Assembly (NCBI GenBank): GCA_025677835.1
Contig: JAIXMR010000087.1
Span: 1 to 64,000 of the forward strand
Direction of reading: 5' to 3'
Length of the DNA stretch: 64,000 nucleotides
From: Sporodiniella umbellata
Taxonomy: Eukaryota; Mucoromycota; Mucoromycetes; Mucorales; Rhizopodaceae
Shown here: positions 10,771-27,135 of the stretch, piece by piece
How the letters are laid out: each line of letters opens with the position of its first letter
How positions within the stretch are numbered: position 1 is the first letter of the stretch
Translations under genes and position numbers: made by a program
Notes under the pieces: generated by a model
Database searches by the model: none
The model's input: the letters and a program-made list of their open reading frames with translations, nothing else
Told to the model about the DNA's origin: nothing

Positions 10771-11854
10771 TTATTGGTCTTTTTTGACTGTTTCTTTGGC
10801 TTCTCGAGCTACACGGATACCGCTTACCACCTGTACCACAAAGATCACCCATTCGTTCAACTTCCGGACAGGATAAAACACAGGCAGTTTGTTAGGTAAA
10901 GTCCATTCGGATCGAGCGTTCACGCCTGAAGCCACATGCTGTTGGGTGGACGCTTTAGGGGCAGCCAAGATAGCCATGATGATGAACTATGTAGATGGGT
11001 TATTATCTAAAACAAGTGTATGTATGTTTGCCATACGAAAGGATAGATAATGTTAAAGATAGCGCACGATCGAAGAAAGCTAAGGAAAAAAGTCATCAAG
11101 GTCATCGGGCATCCGAACCCTAAAAAGAAGGACCAATGCTTCTCCATAAAGGATAGTCTTTGTTCAATGTTCCAAGCCAAATAGATCCATTTAAACCTTT
11201 TTCACATCTCTCGTTAGCCTTACAAAAATATTTCTTTCACACACTCATTCTTATTTTGGCTTACTCAAAACAGTAATACGAACTAATAAAACAATTCATC
11301 AGGAAAGACAAGCCCATGCCGATACCTGGCACATTACCCAAGAGAGCGCCCGTCACGCCGCAGTTGATGTAAAGAATCGTAGTGAAAATCCCAGACGCTA
11401 CGTTTTCCACTGGGTTGGCCGCCGCCTTTTGTTGCTGGCTACGTTGGATCTGATAGGATTTGTCTGCAATCGTTCCAAAATAGCGACCGTTCACTGTCAA
11501 TAGCCAGATATAGACTGGGAACCCTAGGAGATGCTGCTCACTCTATTAGTCTCATCCTCATATGCTCCGGTCTGCTTACTAGATACGAAAACCCCAATAG
11601 ACTACCCGGATAGGCTTCCAATACCATCTGTCCACCTAAAAATAATACACCGTTCAGCATCAACGTAGCAAAAAGTGCTTTCTGGATACTCTTGGAACTA
11701 CAAAAACAGTTGAGTAAAACAAGCAAACCTTTAGATTTTTTTTTTTTTACGAGTAAAGTAAAAGAAACGTCTTTGGCCAACTAGAAGCATCCTCTAAGCC
11801 TGACAAAAAGTAAGACCAATGTTTTTGAACCGAAGACTTTTCTAATGTTGCCAT
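10771..11854 (-). CDS. EI24: EI24 (etoposide-induced 2.4) homologue, ER membrane protein
   Basis: Five exons (11854-11751, 11697-11580, 11542-11265, 11196-11037, 10986-10771) give 291 aa. The GLEDASSWPKT and SKSIQKALFATLMLNG segments, FPVYIWLLTVNGRYF and, most tellingly, YCFEFKWIYLAWNIEQRL followed by HWSFFLGFGCPMTLMTFFL align with the core of animal EI24/PIG8. That protein is a multi-TM ER protein linked to autophagy and importin binding. The last 72-codon exon would look like a separate small gene, but its phase joins correctly to IIYPF|FIIMAIL. Intron 2 is only 37 nt. It is divergent from FAB1, about 670 bp between starts. Confidence 0.88.
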
Positions 11855-12526
11855 GGTCGAACTGTACTGCAAAAAAAGAGAAAAAAAAAAAAGAAAACGG
11901 AAAAATGGTCAGCACGAAAGTTTAAAATCAAAAGGCAACGCATCGTTTGTCCGCTCCGGCTTTTTTTTTGTGTAGTCTCTTAAAGTTCACTTGATTGTAC
12001 GACGCTGATGTCTAATGGATAACGTGTTTCGTCATAGACAATTGGCTTACAGTTGGGATGGAAAAACTCTACCGAGTCTACCTTGTTCTAAAACGGCAAG
12101 TTGTTTTTGTTCTTCAATTTGTCAGCAGAGCAGACTCTCAGCAAAAGACCATCTGCTAAAGCAAGAATGGCTGGAAAGAACAGAAAAATATTAAGAGACG
12201 TTGCTCACCTGGGAATGAAGGCACCAAAGCGGGACAGAAATCATACGTGTTATCACAGCCCTACAGCATCAAATCCAAAACGTAAGGTACTTGATTAGAA
12301 GGAGCAAAACCAACGAAAGCCGACCTACTAGATTTAGCAAGAAACAAATAACCTTGGGTTCAAACAGCAACCCAGGAGGGAGGGTCTACTTTTGCAAGTC
12401 CACCACTCTCTCTCTCATCTGACTGAGCTGTCGTACAAGAAAATAAATATAAAATAAAACAGAGACCAAAGAAACTTTTTCCCCTGTGTGTGTGTGTTAT
12501 TTTTTATTTTATTTTTGTCTGTTTGA
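11855..12526. other. Divergent promoter region, coding status unresolved
   Basis: The segment 12000-12400 is less AT-rich than other spacers. It has short open frames on both strands, including a minus-strand ATG at about 12420 followed by a phase-compatible 62-nt GTAGAC...CTAG intron, and plus-strand frames around 12060-12300. None extends into a recognisable protein. (GT)n lies at about 12484-12497, close upstream of the FAB1 start. Confidence 0.35.
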
Positions 12527-15500
12527 ATGGACAAGCGTCAATTGAATGATCTTGGTGCATTAACAAGTTTCAACATTCTAGCAGAAGGCGATGAGGAGAC
12601 TCTGATATCCAAATTATTTTCAAAGTTCAGAACAGCCGTCGCCAACACAAACGAGAGTTCGCCTATACCCATCAAGGGCAAAAAGCCAGAAGTCCAAACA
12701 GCACTGGCGAAAGAGATCGACCTGCCCGAGTCTTTTTCCTCACTCGAAGCCAGACTGGAACATATACCACTGACGAAAACATCGTCTGCTGAAAGCGATA
12801 ACCAATCTGTCCTGACCAACTTTTCAGTCTCAAACACCAACTCCCTCAACCGTATGCTGAATCGGCTCAGGGGTGGGGAGATGGACAGTGGCAGCAAGGA
12901 GTTTTGGATGCCTGATGAGCAGTGTAGAGAGTGTACGGATTGTAAATCACCCTTTAACTTGTTCAAAAGAAAGCACCATTGTCGTACTTGTGGTTAGTAA
13001 GGGGGATGGGAGGGAGAGGGGGAAACAAGCGCTTATGGGCCTATTAGGAAGAATCTTTTGCTCTAAATGCCTTGATCATCTCATCCATACCAGCCATACG
13101 GTGCTAAGAGTCTGTAACGAATGTTATACAAAAGTCGAAGATAAGCTATGGGTAGACGATAACCTGGTACAGGACGAGACCGTACAAGAAGACAGCGATG
13201 AGGAGTTTGAAAGGGGCACCCATTCGTTTGAAATCCAACGACCCAACCTGGATCTTCACTTCTCACTCTCTACCTCTTCCCACCCAGAAGACACGGGTAT
13301 CAAAAAGCTCTTGACCAGCACTTTTCTGCGCGCGCCTCGATCCCGCACCATCTCCATGAGCTCCCTGGCTGAGCCCGTAGAGAAAATGCCTTTTCGCCGC
13401 AACTCGAGCCATGAAAACACAGAGGACGACGAGGACAGAAAAGGCTCCCGGCATCTTTTGAATTTCCTAGGCACCGAAAGACCTGCCTCAGGTATCTTTA
13501 ATAACTTTTTCTTTGAGGAAGCCGAGACACCTACGCCCAGCACTAGCACAGGTTCCAAAAAGCTCTTTCGCTCAGAAAGACCCCCACGGCGTCGTCTGAG
13601 CCTGACAGATCCTGCCCTCTTGACCCGGCGAGTGAGAACGACCAGCTTGATGAGAAACGCTCCCATCATGATGGGCTCCACCACAGCCCAGCCAGAGCAT
13701 GCTTTTTGCCAGCCCGAAGTGCCTGTCATACGCTGGGATCCGTCTTTCTTGGATCTGATGCAGAGCATGTTAAGACACTGCCTTCAGGCAAATCAGGTCC
13801 AGGTCAAAGTCTGGGAAGATACCTTGCTTCAGCTGCTCAGAACCGTGGCCGATCACGTCCAGCCACGCATTCGTATTCGAGATACCTTTGATATGAACCA
13901 CTACGTCAAAATCAAACGGGTCGCTGGCGGCCTGGCCAAAGACAGCTTCTCTGTCCGTGGCGTCGTTCTCTCTAAAAACGTGGCACACAAACAGATGGTA
14001 CGCAAGATTGAAAACCCTCGCATCATGATCATCAACTTTGATCTCGAGGGTCTGGCTGAGATCAACCATGAGTATCTCAAGCTGGACCGGCTGATGGCTT
14101 GGGAAAGAGACCATAGAAAAGTACTGGTTGACCAGATCATCAGTCTGAAGCCTTCCATCGTCCTCGTCGCAGGCCATGTGCCTCGGACGGTCATCGACCT
14201 GCTCAACAAAGCTGGTATCGTCGTCGCTTACAAAATAAAACGTCAAAAACTTGACGCCATCGCTCGATGTGCAGACATTGCTATTTTCAATTACAAAAAC
14301 GATCTCTGGAACACCAAATCTGTGGCCCAGGGGAGATGCAAACTGTTTGAAACCATGACCTTCATGCACGAGTGGCTGCCCAACCGCCGAAAGACCTTTT
14401 TGCTCTTTCGTGACTGTCCTCAGGAACGTGGCGCCACCATCCTCTTGCGCGGTGGCGAGCAAAAAACCTTGGCCGTCATCAAAAACATCATGCGCTTTAT
14501 GGTCCAGGTGGTCAATAACCTCGTCATTGAAGCGCAGCTGCGGAAGGATTTCATCGAGTTGCGTCAGTGGCAGCAGCTGCCTCCAGAGGAAAACGCGGTT
14601 CGCAAAATGGCTTCGTTTGCTGAAGATGCAGTGGACGCCAAAAGCGTCTCGGCTCTCTCCGTAGCTGAATCGCACATGACGACCGGCACCATGGCCGACC
14701 TGCTCAAGAAAAAGCTGCAGCAGGAACCGGTGGTGGTGGAAGATGACGATCTCTGTCTTACGGCAATCAACACGGTTCTCAAACAATACCAAAACACCAT
14801 GCTTTCTATCTCACCTGGTGTCACCCTGCCTGTGCCCCATATCCTCATCAAACTACGGGACGCACAGAAAAAACTGATTGCCATCATTCGAGAGCGTCTG
14901 GGCTCAACCGAGTTGGATGAGGAGGGCAAGCCAGTGCCAATACCCAGCGATCTCAACCAGATGCTAGACTACTTCAAGATCTTTGAATGTCAGCTTGAGA
15001 ACAACGCAGAATACCGTCACTACCAGGATCTACACATCCATAACTGGTACAACTTTAAAAAATATATCCGCGAGGCCAGTCTCTATCTCTCGCCCTTAGA
15101 ACACCAGGAAATCCTGGTCCATCGCACTATCTATCCTATGGATGATCATACCATTCCCTGTCACAAAATCGTTGCTGAGCCATACCGCTATTACGATCCT
15201 ACCTGCGACTATACCCTTGGTCAGTATATACTTAACGCTGCCAAAGAAGCCTACAAACCTTGCACTTCTAAAATGTGCAGATCCCCTCTGATGTTTCACG
15301 ACGTCACCTTCTCTCATGGCAACGCTCAAATCAAGGTACAGGTCTTTCATGAGGTAGACGATGAGCAAGGCATGGTGGAGGAACATATCGAGATTGATAA
15401 AGATGAATACCTTCACCAGATCCCCATCTTTTTCTGTACTTTCTGCAAGCTCTGTGAGATTAACCAGCCTTGGCGGCCCATGTCCGATCTATTGCAGAGA

Positions 15501-18500
15501 TACTCCTTTGGTAAATTCCTTGAGCTCCTGTTCTATCAGTCCGTCTCGGTTCTTCTGGATGAGGAGGACTCGGGTTGCCCACATGGACTCTATCGGGAAC
15601 ACACTCTCTCCTTTCGTATCCAAAACTATACTGTCAACTTTACACATGCCATGGTCAAAGTGGTCGAAGTCATACCTCCGCCCATACATACCTGCTTCAG
15701 TTCTACCAAGCAGTTTGCTCTGAAAGATAAAACGTTGGACGCCATTCGTGCCAAACTCTCCCGCTTCTTTGACTCGATTGTTGAACGTAACAAGTCGTTT
15801 GTGTACGACGTAGTACAGCCTTCGATGATAGATGCCTGCAAAGAGTCTCTACAAGACATGTCTCAAGAGGCTACCAAGACCAAAAAGAGTCTTTTGCAAA
15901 AGCTACAGATGGAATACGCCACAAGTTTACCCACAGATACAATCGCTCTCAATAACGTCCTGGCTGAACTCCAGAACCATGTCGTCAACTGGGATCTGAA
16001 ATATGTAGAGTTTGCTCGTCGCTTCATTCGCCCGGAGCGCGAACTGCGCCGCTTGACCGCGAGCCATCTAAGAAAAATGTTTCCAGCCGAAAGCCTATCG
16101 AGCGACCCAAATCTGAACCTTCGTACCAAGAGAGCGGTAGACGCCGTCGATCTTCCACTCTTGGATATCATGGAAGAGTCGGCAACGCACCAAGATCTGC
16201 TGCTCAAAGAGCAACCTACCCTGGGAGAGTCGCCCACTCAATCCTTTCCTTGGTTTGACGAGCTACAGCAGTTTGACAAAAAGTTCTTGTCGCATGCAGA
16301 TGAAGAGGTGCTGGATCCTAGCGTTGCTCGAAGGCTCTCCTTGGAGCTCATGAAGGAGCCTAGAATCCACAGCCCGATGCACGAAAAGCCCAAATTTCTT
16401 GAAATAAAAAACGTACCAGCGCAAGATCCAAGAGCCACTCAAAACGTGCGTTCTGTCTTTGTTCAACAACTACCCACCGCCTATCAGCGACTGACCGGTC
16501 TTTTGCCTGAGCCGAGCGTGCATCGATCCAAAAGTTCTCCTTCCACAGGCCCGCCCATACGCCATCGTCGGACGCTGTCTCATCACAAGCTTGAAAGTAA
16601 GACACTGCGACAGACTTTTTATGAATCCAGTCATCTCGAAGAGCCTGTTCAGAGCTATCGCGGATACACAAAAGCCCCTGCTTCTTCTTATCGCTATGGA
16701 TTCGTACCTAACCGTACACCCAAACCAAGGCCCAAGAAACCCATGATGCCCTCCCATTTGCCCGTTCCTGTCTCACGTCGAAAACTTTCCGGTACCAGAA
16801 TCAAAGAGATACCACATCATGATACCTCTTCTGATGAAGAGTTTGATGATTCCGATGAAGAAGAGCCAACGCCTTTTCGTCACACCACTTTCTCTTTAGT
16901 TCATATGGACGAATACGATGAATGTATGGGGCGTGAAAGTGTACCCAGTATATCAGAGCTTGAGAGATTCAATCGGGAGCATGAATTACAGATGGCCAAC
17001 AACACACTCCCTTTCTTAAGCCTAGAGATGGAAAAAAAAGATAACCCAACCAACGTCTTGGGTAAGAAGTCGTTGATGGTTAGCCACCTCTCATATTGAT
17101 CTGTACTTGTTTAGATCCCACGCGACCTGTCAATCTCGATTGGAATACCAACGACACTGGGAAAAACTCAATCATGAAAGCCATTACCTACGTCTTGGCC
17201 GAAAAGAGTATCAGCAACTGGACCCCACTAGACTATCCATTGTAAGTCATCAAACAATCGCTATGGCTTCTGATTTTGTTTCTTAGCTCTTCTACAGAAC
17301 ATATATTTGCAGACTCCAATATTCTGGTACGGGAAGATGAACCGAGTAGTATCATCTCTTATATGCTTGCCAGTACGTTCTATCGTGAGAAATTGGTCAA
17401 GAGACAGTCTCAGAGAATCTCCAAGGTAGCTGGTGTCCAAGAAACAAAATCTGTCTACAGTCAAATCTCCTTGGATGAAGAAAAAGTCGATTACTCTGAA
17501 ATGTTTCCAGATGAAGAAACAGAAAGACCCTGGCGTTTTTGTAAGTGAACAAACTTTGTTTGATTGACTTGCCTTCCAACTATTTTTTTTTTCCCAAAAA
17601 AAAAAAAAATAGCATTCAAGGGTGGATCTACTAGCTTTACCTGTAAGATATATTATGCAGAACAGTTTGATATGTTTCGAAAGAGCTGTGGTTGTGGAGA
17701 AACTTTTATACAATCTTTGGCTAGATGTAGCGTCTGGGATACAGCCGGTGGAAAATCAGGTGCATCTTTTTTGAAAACCAAAGGTAGGCACATCACAGAG
17801 AAAAATTCATTTGTCATCAGGAATTCATACGTTGCCTATAGACGAACGATTTTTAATTAAACAAATATCCAAGTTTGAAATGGATGCCTTTGTAGGATCT
17901 GCTAACAAATACTTTATGTATATGTTTAATGAGGTCTTTGAAAAAGGAGTGAGTTTTTCTAAAACAAAAAAGTGCTTTTTATTGAAATCCAATCCTAGAT
18001 ACCTACCGTACTCTGTAAAATTTTTGGACTGTATCGTATCGGCTTTTACAATAACGTCAGCGGAAAGTCCATGAAAATGGATATTCTCGTCATGGAGAAT
18101 TTGTTTTATGAGCACTCTGTTAAAATGGTGTATGACTTGAAAGGATCACTGAGAAATAGATATGCATCCAAAACAGGCAAAAATGTAGAGGTTCTTTTAG
18201 ACGAGAATCTTGTAGAAAGTAGGTGGCCCTGACAATGGCTAAGGCTAACCCCCATCTCTTTAGTGATAAGCAAAACACCGCTTTATATGAGAGTGGATAC
18301 CAAAAATAACTTGACAGATTCCTTGTACAACGATACCCAATTTCTCGTTCAAATCGATGTGATGGACTATTCGCTTTTGGTCGGATTTGATGATGAGAAA
18401 AACCAGATTATTGTGGGCATTGTCGATTTCTTTCGTACTTACACATGGGACAAAAAGCTTGAAAGTTGGGTGAAAGAGTCTGGTATGCTCGGCGGTGTCA

Positions 18501-18613
18501 AGAGAGATCCTACTATCATATCACCTAAGATGTACCGACGTAGATTTAGATCAGCTATTGATCTTTATTTTGTTATGATACCTGATTTTTGGACCCTATT
18601 GCATAACAATTAA
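12527..18613 (+). CDS. FAB1: FAB1/PIKfyve phosphatidylinositol-3-phosphate 5-kinase
   Basis: Eight exons (12527-12992, 13048-17061, 17115-17241, 17287-17540, 17613-17783, 17842-17948, 17999-18218, 18264-18613) encode 1,902 aa. A FYVE zinc finger at roughly residues 125-190 contains the [10 protein letters not shown] signature. A TCP-1/chaperonin-like and cysteine-rich middle follows (from about residue 430). The C-terminal 300 or so residues are a PIPK kinase: [13 protein letters not shown] as G-loop region, [16 protein letters not shown] and [15 protein letters not shown]. It converts PI3P to PI(3,5)P2 on endosomes and vacuoles and controls vacuole size and acidification. A DEP domain, present in animal PIKfyve, was not seen, as in other fungi. 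Length is within the family's range. Confidence 0.97.
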
Positions 18614-20511
18614 AGCAATTTTCTTGACAACTTCATATTACAAACCAGCCTTCTCCTTTTTTTTTTTTTTTTTTTTTGCCCAATTGTAACCCCAAAATAG
18701 CAACTTTGTTGCTAGGCAAATCTATGTACGGTCAGCGTATATCATACAGTCAAAATAAAGTATACGATGCTTGTTTTTTGCTTTAGTCCCGAAACAACTA
18801 ACTTTGTAACTATCACTTTGCACAAAAAGTGTATTCAAATACATAACACAGCCTAAACAACAAAATAATCTTTCACATTAATAAACAACTTATACAGCCC
18901 AAGTTTTATTAAGCTCTACCGACTATGAATAGACTAATTTATACATGCTTTTGGTGTATTTTGAAGGCAAAACACGGTATGTTACACTTTTGCTCAATAC
19001 CATTTCTACTTGGCACAATGGAGGCTGAATATTCTTACGCCAAAAAAAAAAAAAAAAAAAAAAAAATACACAGCGCGGGGGCACTTTTACTCAATAGCAC
19101 CATCAAAACCTTGACAGTATGAGTTTGTAACTAATTAACTAAGAAAAACACAAATTACAGGGTTATAAACATAACTCGACATAGGAAAACTGCAATCTAA
19201 AACCATGCATTTTTTATTGAATACTATTTTAGCTTAGACAATAAATACAAATCCTACCACTCTCTTGTTGTAAACAGTGTTATACAATTACGGGGAGATT
19301 TTAAATTTTGCAGTCTCGCTTTTCTAGAGGAAGCTCAAAACCTGGGACAGTAACTTTGAAAGGAAACGATATACAAAAGGAATTTTTTTTTAAAAAAAAA
19401 AAAAAACCACCTAAAAAAAAGTGTATAAAGTACAATAAACGCATGAGGTACTTGTACCTGCATAGTGTCAATTATTATCAAAGAGATCTGTAATAACCTA
19501 CGCATAACGTAAAAAAAAACGCTCCACATCGGATCTTGCTTTTTCAAATAATAGAAATGCATGTCTAAAAGTGTCGAATCAAAACGAAAGTTAATACTTA
19601 TAGTCATAGAAACTGCACAGCCTTTACGTTTATCATTTAAAAATGAAATACGAAAAAAAGGAAGCAACAATAATAACAACAACAATAAAAAAAACACCTG
19701 GTTTCTTTTACCGGTTTTTTTTATCTTTAAAAAAAAAACTACTTAGTTTTTATTAATATGTACATTTCTATTATCTCCGTAGTAAAATTGAGACAGTTAG
19801 TTTAAAAGAAAAAAAAAAGATCTACACACAGCACATACTGCCTAACTATACATACTGATCGATAGAACCAGCTTTATTCGATTGAATTTAACAGCAAGTA
19901 TAATTCAAAATAGCATGCTTTTGGAACCGGTTTCAAGAGGCAATTAGGAAAAAACCATCAGTAAAATGTAAGTGACTTGAGTGTTTTTGAAATTTTTATC
20001 TGCCTGTTATCCTGAAATGAACAATAAAAATATATCACTTTTTTAATTAGAGAGCTTACATTAAACTAGAAATTTAAGCGATACAAACGTTATTTACTAT
20101 ATTACTTCAAGTCGATTTATTAAGTTGGCTAAAAATATACCTACAGCACACCCCAAGAATAGCCACTGTTATTTATTGGGATGCTTTTGAACAACCTTTG
20201 ATTCTTTGCTGCAAAAACTGTGGCTGGCCTTTGAACTTGCATTGGTTCTTGGACTACAGCCACATAATTTCCAGAAAAAAAAAACAGAAGCAACACTTTC
20301 AGTGTTGTATTTTAACAATGTTCATAATGACACCTTTACTGCCACTACTCTTTCTTTTTTTAACTTTGCATTCTCAACACATTTGCTATTTAGCATTGTT
20401 CTTATTTTAGTACCTCCTTTCGCCCTTTTTACTTCATTAATTTAATATCCCCTTGCATTTCTTATATAACCATCTTTTTCTGAAGTTCTTCATTTTGATC
20501 TTCTTTTCCCT
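18614..20511. other. Intergenic, AT-rich
   Basis: About 1.9 kb with no credible coding region. It contains T(18+) near 18658 and A(23+) near 19042-19066, and several A-runs at 19380-19800. A TATA-like TATATAA sits at about 20463-20469, roughly 45 bp upstream of the RabGAP start codon. Confidence 0.5.
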
Positions 20512-22519
20512 ATGTCTGCACTCGTATATCGTACATCCCAGCATATTTCAAACACCGAGTCTTTCATTAGCCAGGATTTGTTTGAAAGACTTGAGCAAGA
20601 AAATGCGCGCTTGCCGCCTCAGGTATTCATTCTATCTTTTGTCAGTCACTGAAAGTATTGACTATCCAAAGGAATCTACTGCTTTTATTTTAGCGCGAAT
20701 AGAGCGCCAAAACGCTTTACTGGAGAAAGACCCAAAATCAATATGCATCCATTCAAACGAACTAAAAGCGCATTTTAGTACTGTGCAAAGACTCCTTCAA
20801 GATAATGAGGATTTCGAGCTCTGGCAAGCTCTGATCGAAAATTCGGACCAAGTAATGCTTGTGCTACCTCATTTACTGTCCATTAAATTAGCAGGTGGAA
20901 TACCAGAAAGTGTTCGCGGCCTTATTTGGCAAACTTTAAGTAAATCGGCATCTTTACATTTAGAGACAGTTTATGAGCAGTTGTGCCGAGAAAAATCGCC
21001 GCATGAACGCATCATCCAACGCGATTTAGCCAGGACTTTTCCAAGGATTGAGATGTTTAAAAAAGAAAACGGGAAAGGACAGGTCGCCTTGAAGAAAATT
21101 TTGGAAGCATATAGTCTATACGACGCAGAGGTTGGATACTGTCAAGGGCTTGCTTTTTTAGTAGGTCCTCTACTTATGAACGTAAGTAACCCAGTGGAAA
21201 AAAGGAGTTTCTCAAAAACGATTGATGAAATTCTTTCTTAAATAAAGTAGATGCCTGAATCACAATCCTTTTGTGTTTTTGTTCGGCTTATGGAGACTTA
21301 CGAAATGCGGTCGATGTTTACGCTCCATATGGAGGGGCTCCAGCTTAGACTATATCAATTTTCACAACTCTTTTCTGATATATTACCAGACCTTTTTGCT
21401 CACTTTGAATCGTATGGAGTACATCCAGCGATGTACGCTTCACAGTGGTTCCTTACGCTTTTTGCGTATGCCTTTCCTATGCCTTTGGTGTCGCGTATAT
21501 ACGATATAGTGTTTGCTGAAGGAGCAGCTGAAACAATAATGCGTGTTTCGATTGCGTTACTCAAAAAATCCAAAGAGACCTTGATGAACATGAAAGAGTT
21601 TGAAGACCTATTAGATTTTGTCACCACAGGCAAATTGTGTTTACCTTATACAGACTACACACACATTATTAAAGATGCAATGGCACTCTCTCCACAAATC
21701 ACAAAAGAAAAACTCGATACACTCAAAGCTGTTCCCAAGACAAAAACTCGGCGGTTTTGGGCAAGAAAAAAGGGGCCAAAAAAGCTACTGGTCAAATCAG
21801 CCATAAAACCGCCTGTCAAAATGGCTCCAAAGCGGACGTCCCTAGATGTCGATGAGGCCTGTGTGACTCGAAATAGCACAAGTTCGGTTTGTAGTCTACC
21901 TCTAACTCCAAAAAGCCTAGAAGAATACGAAGGCAAAATTAGGCTAGACCGGGCCTTAGACGAGATATGCGAATTGAGATATGACAAAGAAGATCTGATA
22001 TGCGAACGTGATGCACTTAAACTGACTATACTTGAACTCGAGAGATGTAGTCAGCAAAAACTTGAAGACAAATGCGCTTCACTGAACGAGGATCTATCGC
22101 ATATGCAATCTAAACTAGATATGGTTTCTGACGGTCAAATGGCTCTTATAGATAAGCTTTTACAAGCTCAAATAGATATGGAAACCATCTTAGAGATAAA
22201 GAATAGCAACGAAGCTGCCCTTCAAAAAGCGCTCGAAGACAACGACATATTAAAAAAGCAGCTAAAGCATACTCAAAACATGCTAGCTTATTTCCAATCA
22301 GATTATCATCACTCAGCTGAGCTTGATCAAAATATTTTACGAAAAGTGTCTTCATTTGATCTACAGCACCGGCATAGTTTACCAACATTAAATTCGTCTG
22401 TTCGAAAAGAACAAGTATCTCTTCACCAATCTGAGGAAAAACAACCAAAACCGAAAAAAGCATCGAGTACTTCTTTTTATGACAAGTTTTTGTTTGCAAT
22501 AAAAACAAAACCACAATAA
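20512..22519 (+). CDS. TBC-domain RabGAP with C-terminal coiled coil (GYP5/EVI5-like)
   Basis: Three exons (20512-20622, 20672-21181, 21251-22519) encode 629 aa. The TBC domain runs from about residue 110 to 330: GGIPESVRGLIWQ, the arginine-finger motif RDLARTFPR and the glutamine-finger motif YCQGLAFLVGPLLMN. Then come FCVFVRLMETYEMRSMF and the ASQWFLTLFAYAFP segment. Both catalytic fingers are present, so Rab GTP-hydrolysis activity is likely. Residues about 440-560 form a heptad-rich coiled coil, as in GYP5, EVI5 and RABGAP1. I prefer ATG at 20512 because its frame joins through a 49-nt intron to the conserved region; an alternative longer open frame upstream is intron read-through. A role in ER-Golgi or recycling traffic is inferred from the family. 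Confidence 0.93.
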
Positions 22520-23382
22520 AAGAGGAAGGGGCTAATCAGTATTTGTCTTTGTATTAATTGAGTGACGAGCTAAGATTATGTACACCTACATATCTATTCT
22601 CTGGTTTTTAAACACAGTTTATGAACGATACAATAAAAAACTAATAAAAAAAACAAGTCGGATTGTTGAAAACTACACTGTAGATATTATGCTAGTAGTT
22701 TAAAAGGTTTTTTCAAAAAATAGCTAAAAGTACTGTTCAAGTTGACATATATAGCTGTAAGAGTTCTGTTCTTTTACTGCGCCCTCCTTAACCAAGAATA
22801 TACTCGCTTTTGTCTTATTCTAGTTCTAGCCAAAGTGGCTTTTTTATATAATTGCTTTGGAAAAAGCCGCAAAGTGGTCATGGTTTGAAGCAGAGAGCAC
22901 GGGACTCATTTTGGTTATACAAAAATATAACCATTTACAAACAAAACCCGAGTTTGGTGTTTCAACAAGATACCAAAAGCAAATTGCTTGTTTAAGGCTT
23001 CTTTACGTCTAAACGGAACTTTCAAGTTCTTTTTAGAGTATTTTCTCCGTTTATTTGACAAAAACTCGAAAGGCTTTCAAGCACTACATGAAAGAGTAAT
23101 ACAACGTACTAAGAAAAAAGTTATTGGATAAAAAGCTTAAGTCATGAACGAAAAAAATAGCTCATATAACAATACAAAAAAAAAAAAGAACTAAATAAAT
23201 AAAATAAGACAAACCCACTTTGAAAGAGAGACTTACTATTCAAGTAAACAGAAGTCATAATATTTTTACAGTGTAGGTCTAAAATGTCAAAAATTAACAC
23301 ATCTTACAGTAAGCCAATAGGTGCTATCTATATTTGAAAAAAATTATGCAAAGTCACCCTCCTTTTTTTTCTTTACATTATT
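22520..23382. other. Intergenic, AT-rich
   Basis: Spacer between the RabGAP stop and the helicase start. No open frame with coding character, no structured RNA recognised; A-runs near 23180. Confidence 0.5.
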
Positions 23383-25784
<2,402 letters not shown>

Positions 25785-27135
25785 ACATTAACCAAAAAAA
25801 CTTCCCTGATTATATAGAAAAATAAGAACAAACATAAAAGCGAATTTTTTAAAGCAGCAAATAAACAAAAAATAGTTATGTGTTGCTATTTATATACGTA
25901 AGGCACAGGCACTCAGAAACCTCAGTTAAACAATACCAATGGCCCTTTAATTAACGGCGTATCTCTGTAAGAGACGCAATATATTCAAAAGGCCATTGGT
26001 TGATATACAAAACTCGGTGATAACTCTTTAAAAATCGCAACGAAAAAAACGTTTTTGATGAAGTTTAGAACTCTATTGTATAAAGTTTGTTGTTTAAAAA
26101 AAAACGCCATTCCAATATAGGAAACCTTAAATGTCCCTACGCAATTTTTTTAAGGTTCGGGCTTCTGAAAAGAATTGTAAAGTGTTTTTATAGTTGTAGC
26201 TTTTTCCAAAGAACTAAGCTGTACCGTTAGTCGTGTAGAAAACTTAGTAGCTGTGAAACGCTGTCTAATGCTTCTGTCAAAGCACAAAATAGAAAACAGC
26301 GTTTCCTTAATAAAACCCCATTAGTAGTTTGTGTTACAAACTAATATTCTCTTTGAGTTCAACTTGTTTTCGCGTTGTTTTTATAAACGCGCTTTTTGAG
26401 AAAAAATAATCAAACTATCCAATTGAGGTATGTTTTGAGCGAGATTCTTGGTTTTTTTAAAGAAATAAAATCATAGGAACATAGGTTGGATCTGATGCTC
26501 ATAGAATGGCTTTTGAACAATTGAAAGCTGGTGTAACATTCTTACAACATAGATGGAGCTTCAATTTCTAAATTTGTATATCAAATCACATTGCCTTACG
26601 CGCTTAGCAGCTAATATATGAACAGGCGACTACACCCGAACCGCCATCTGCTTAGTCAAAGTAGTAACATATGAGCACCTTTTAGGTAGAGCAATTAAAT
26701 AAACAAAACAATAAGATAAAAAAGTCAAAAAAAAAAAATACAATAGCCATAGAACAAAAAAAAAATAAAAGCTAAAAATAGTAGAATAGTTGAAGGACTG
26801 TGCCACAGTTTGATCAATATGAATCATAAGGCAAATCCCTCCAGGGCTTTGTGTATTACAATGGCGCAGTACCACGCGTAATCGCTTCTGATTGGATACC
26901 GCCTGTAGAAGGCCATAAAAACATAAACAAGTTCTAGAAATTGGGCTACGCGAATCTATGACGGCAGGTCTATGGCTTTTGTAACAAAAATCATCGGCGT
27001 ACAGGTCAAGTACTTTTTTCATGACCCTACTTTCTAAAAAGCACATATAAATAAGCCATTGTTTTAACTGATCCCCTTCTTTCCTTTACTTTTAATCAGT
27101 TTATTTTCAATCGACTTATTTTTCACTTTTACAAA
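25785..27135. other. Intergenic upstream of the WWE gene
   Basis: About 1.35 kb of AT-rich DNA. A minus-strand frame from ATG at 27021 to 26630 is open for about 130 codons, but its second half is a T-rich hydrophobic translation of A-runs, and I see no domain or splice support. The right end carries a TATA-like element. Confidence 0.4.
27046..27053 (+). promoter_or_regulatory. TATA-like element of the WWE gene
   Basis: TATAAATA lies 83 bp upstream of the WWE start codon and is followed by a pyrimidine-rich leader, the layout expected of a fungal core promoter. Assignment is by position only. Confidence 0.45.

Noticed and set aside
10771..10977. Separate 68-aa small protein gene
   Set aside because: Its reading phase joins exactly to the upstream EI24 exon, so it is the last exon of EI24.
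12101..12298. Plus-strand ORF upstream of FAB1
   Set aside because: Overlapping frames on both strands have similar character, none matches a family and none can be linked into a gene.
12873..13047. In-frame extension of the large FAB1 exon upstream of 13048
   Set aside because: It reads the first intron and antiphase sequence; the FYVE finger only forms when 12992 is spliced to 13048.
26630..27021. Minus-strand ORF next to the WWE gene
   Set aside because: The second half is a hydrophobic translation of A/T-runs, and no family, splice or promoter evidence supports it.
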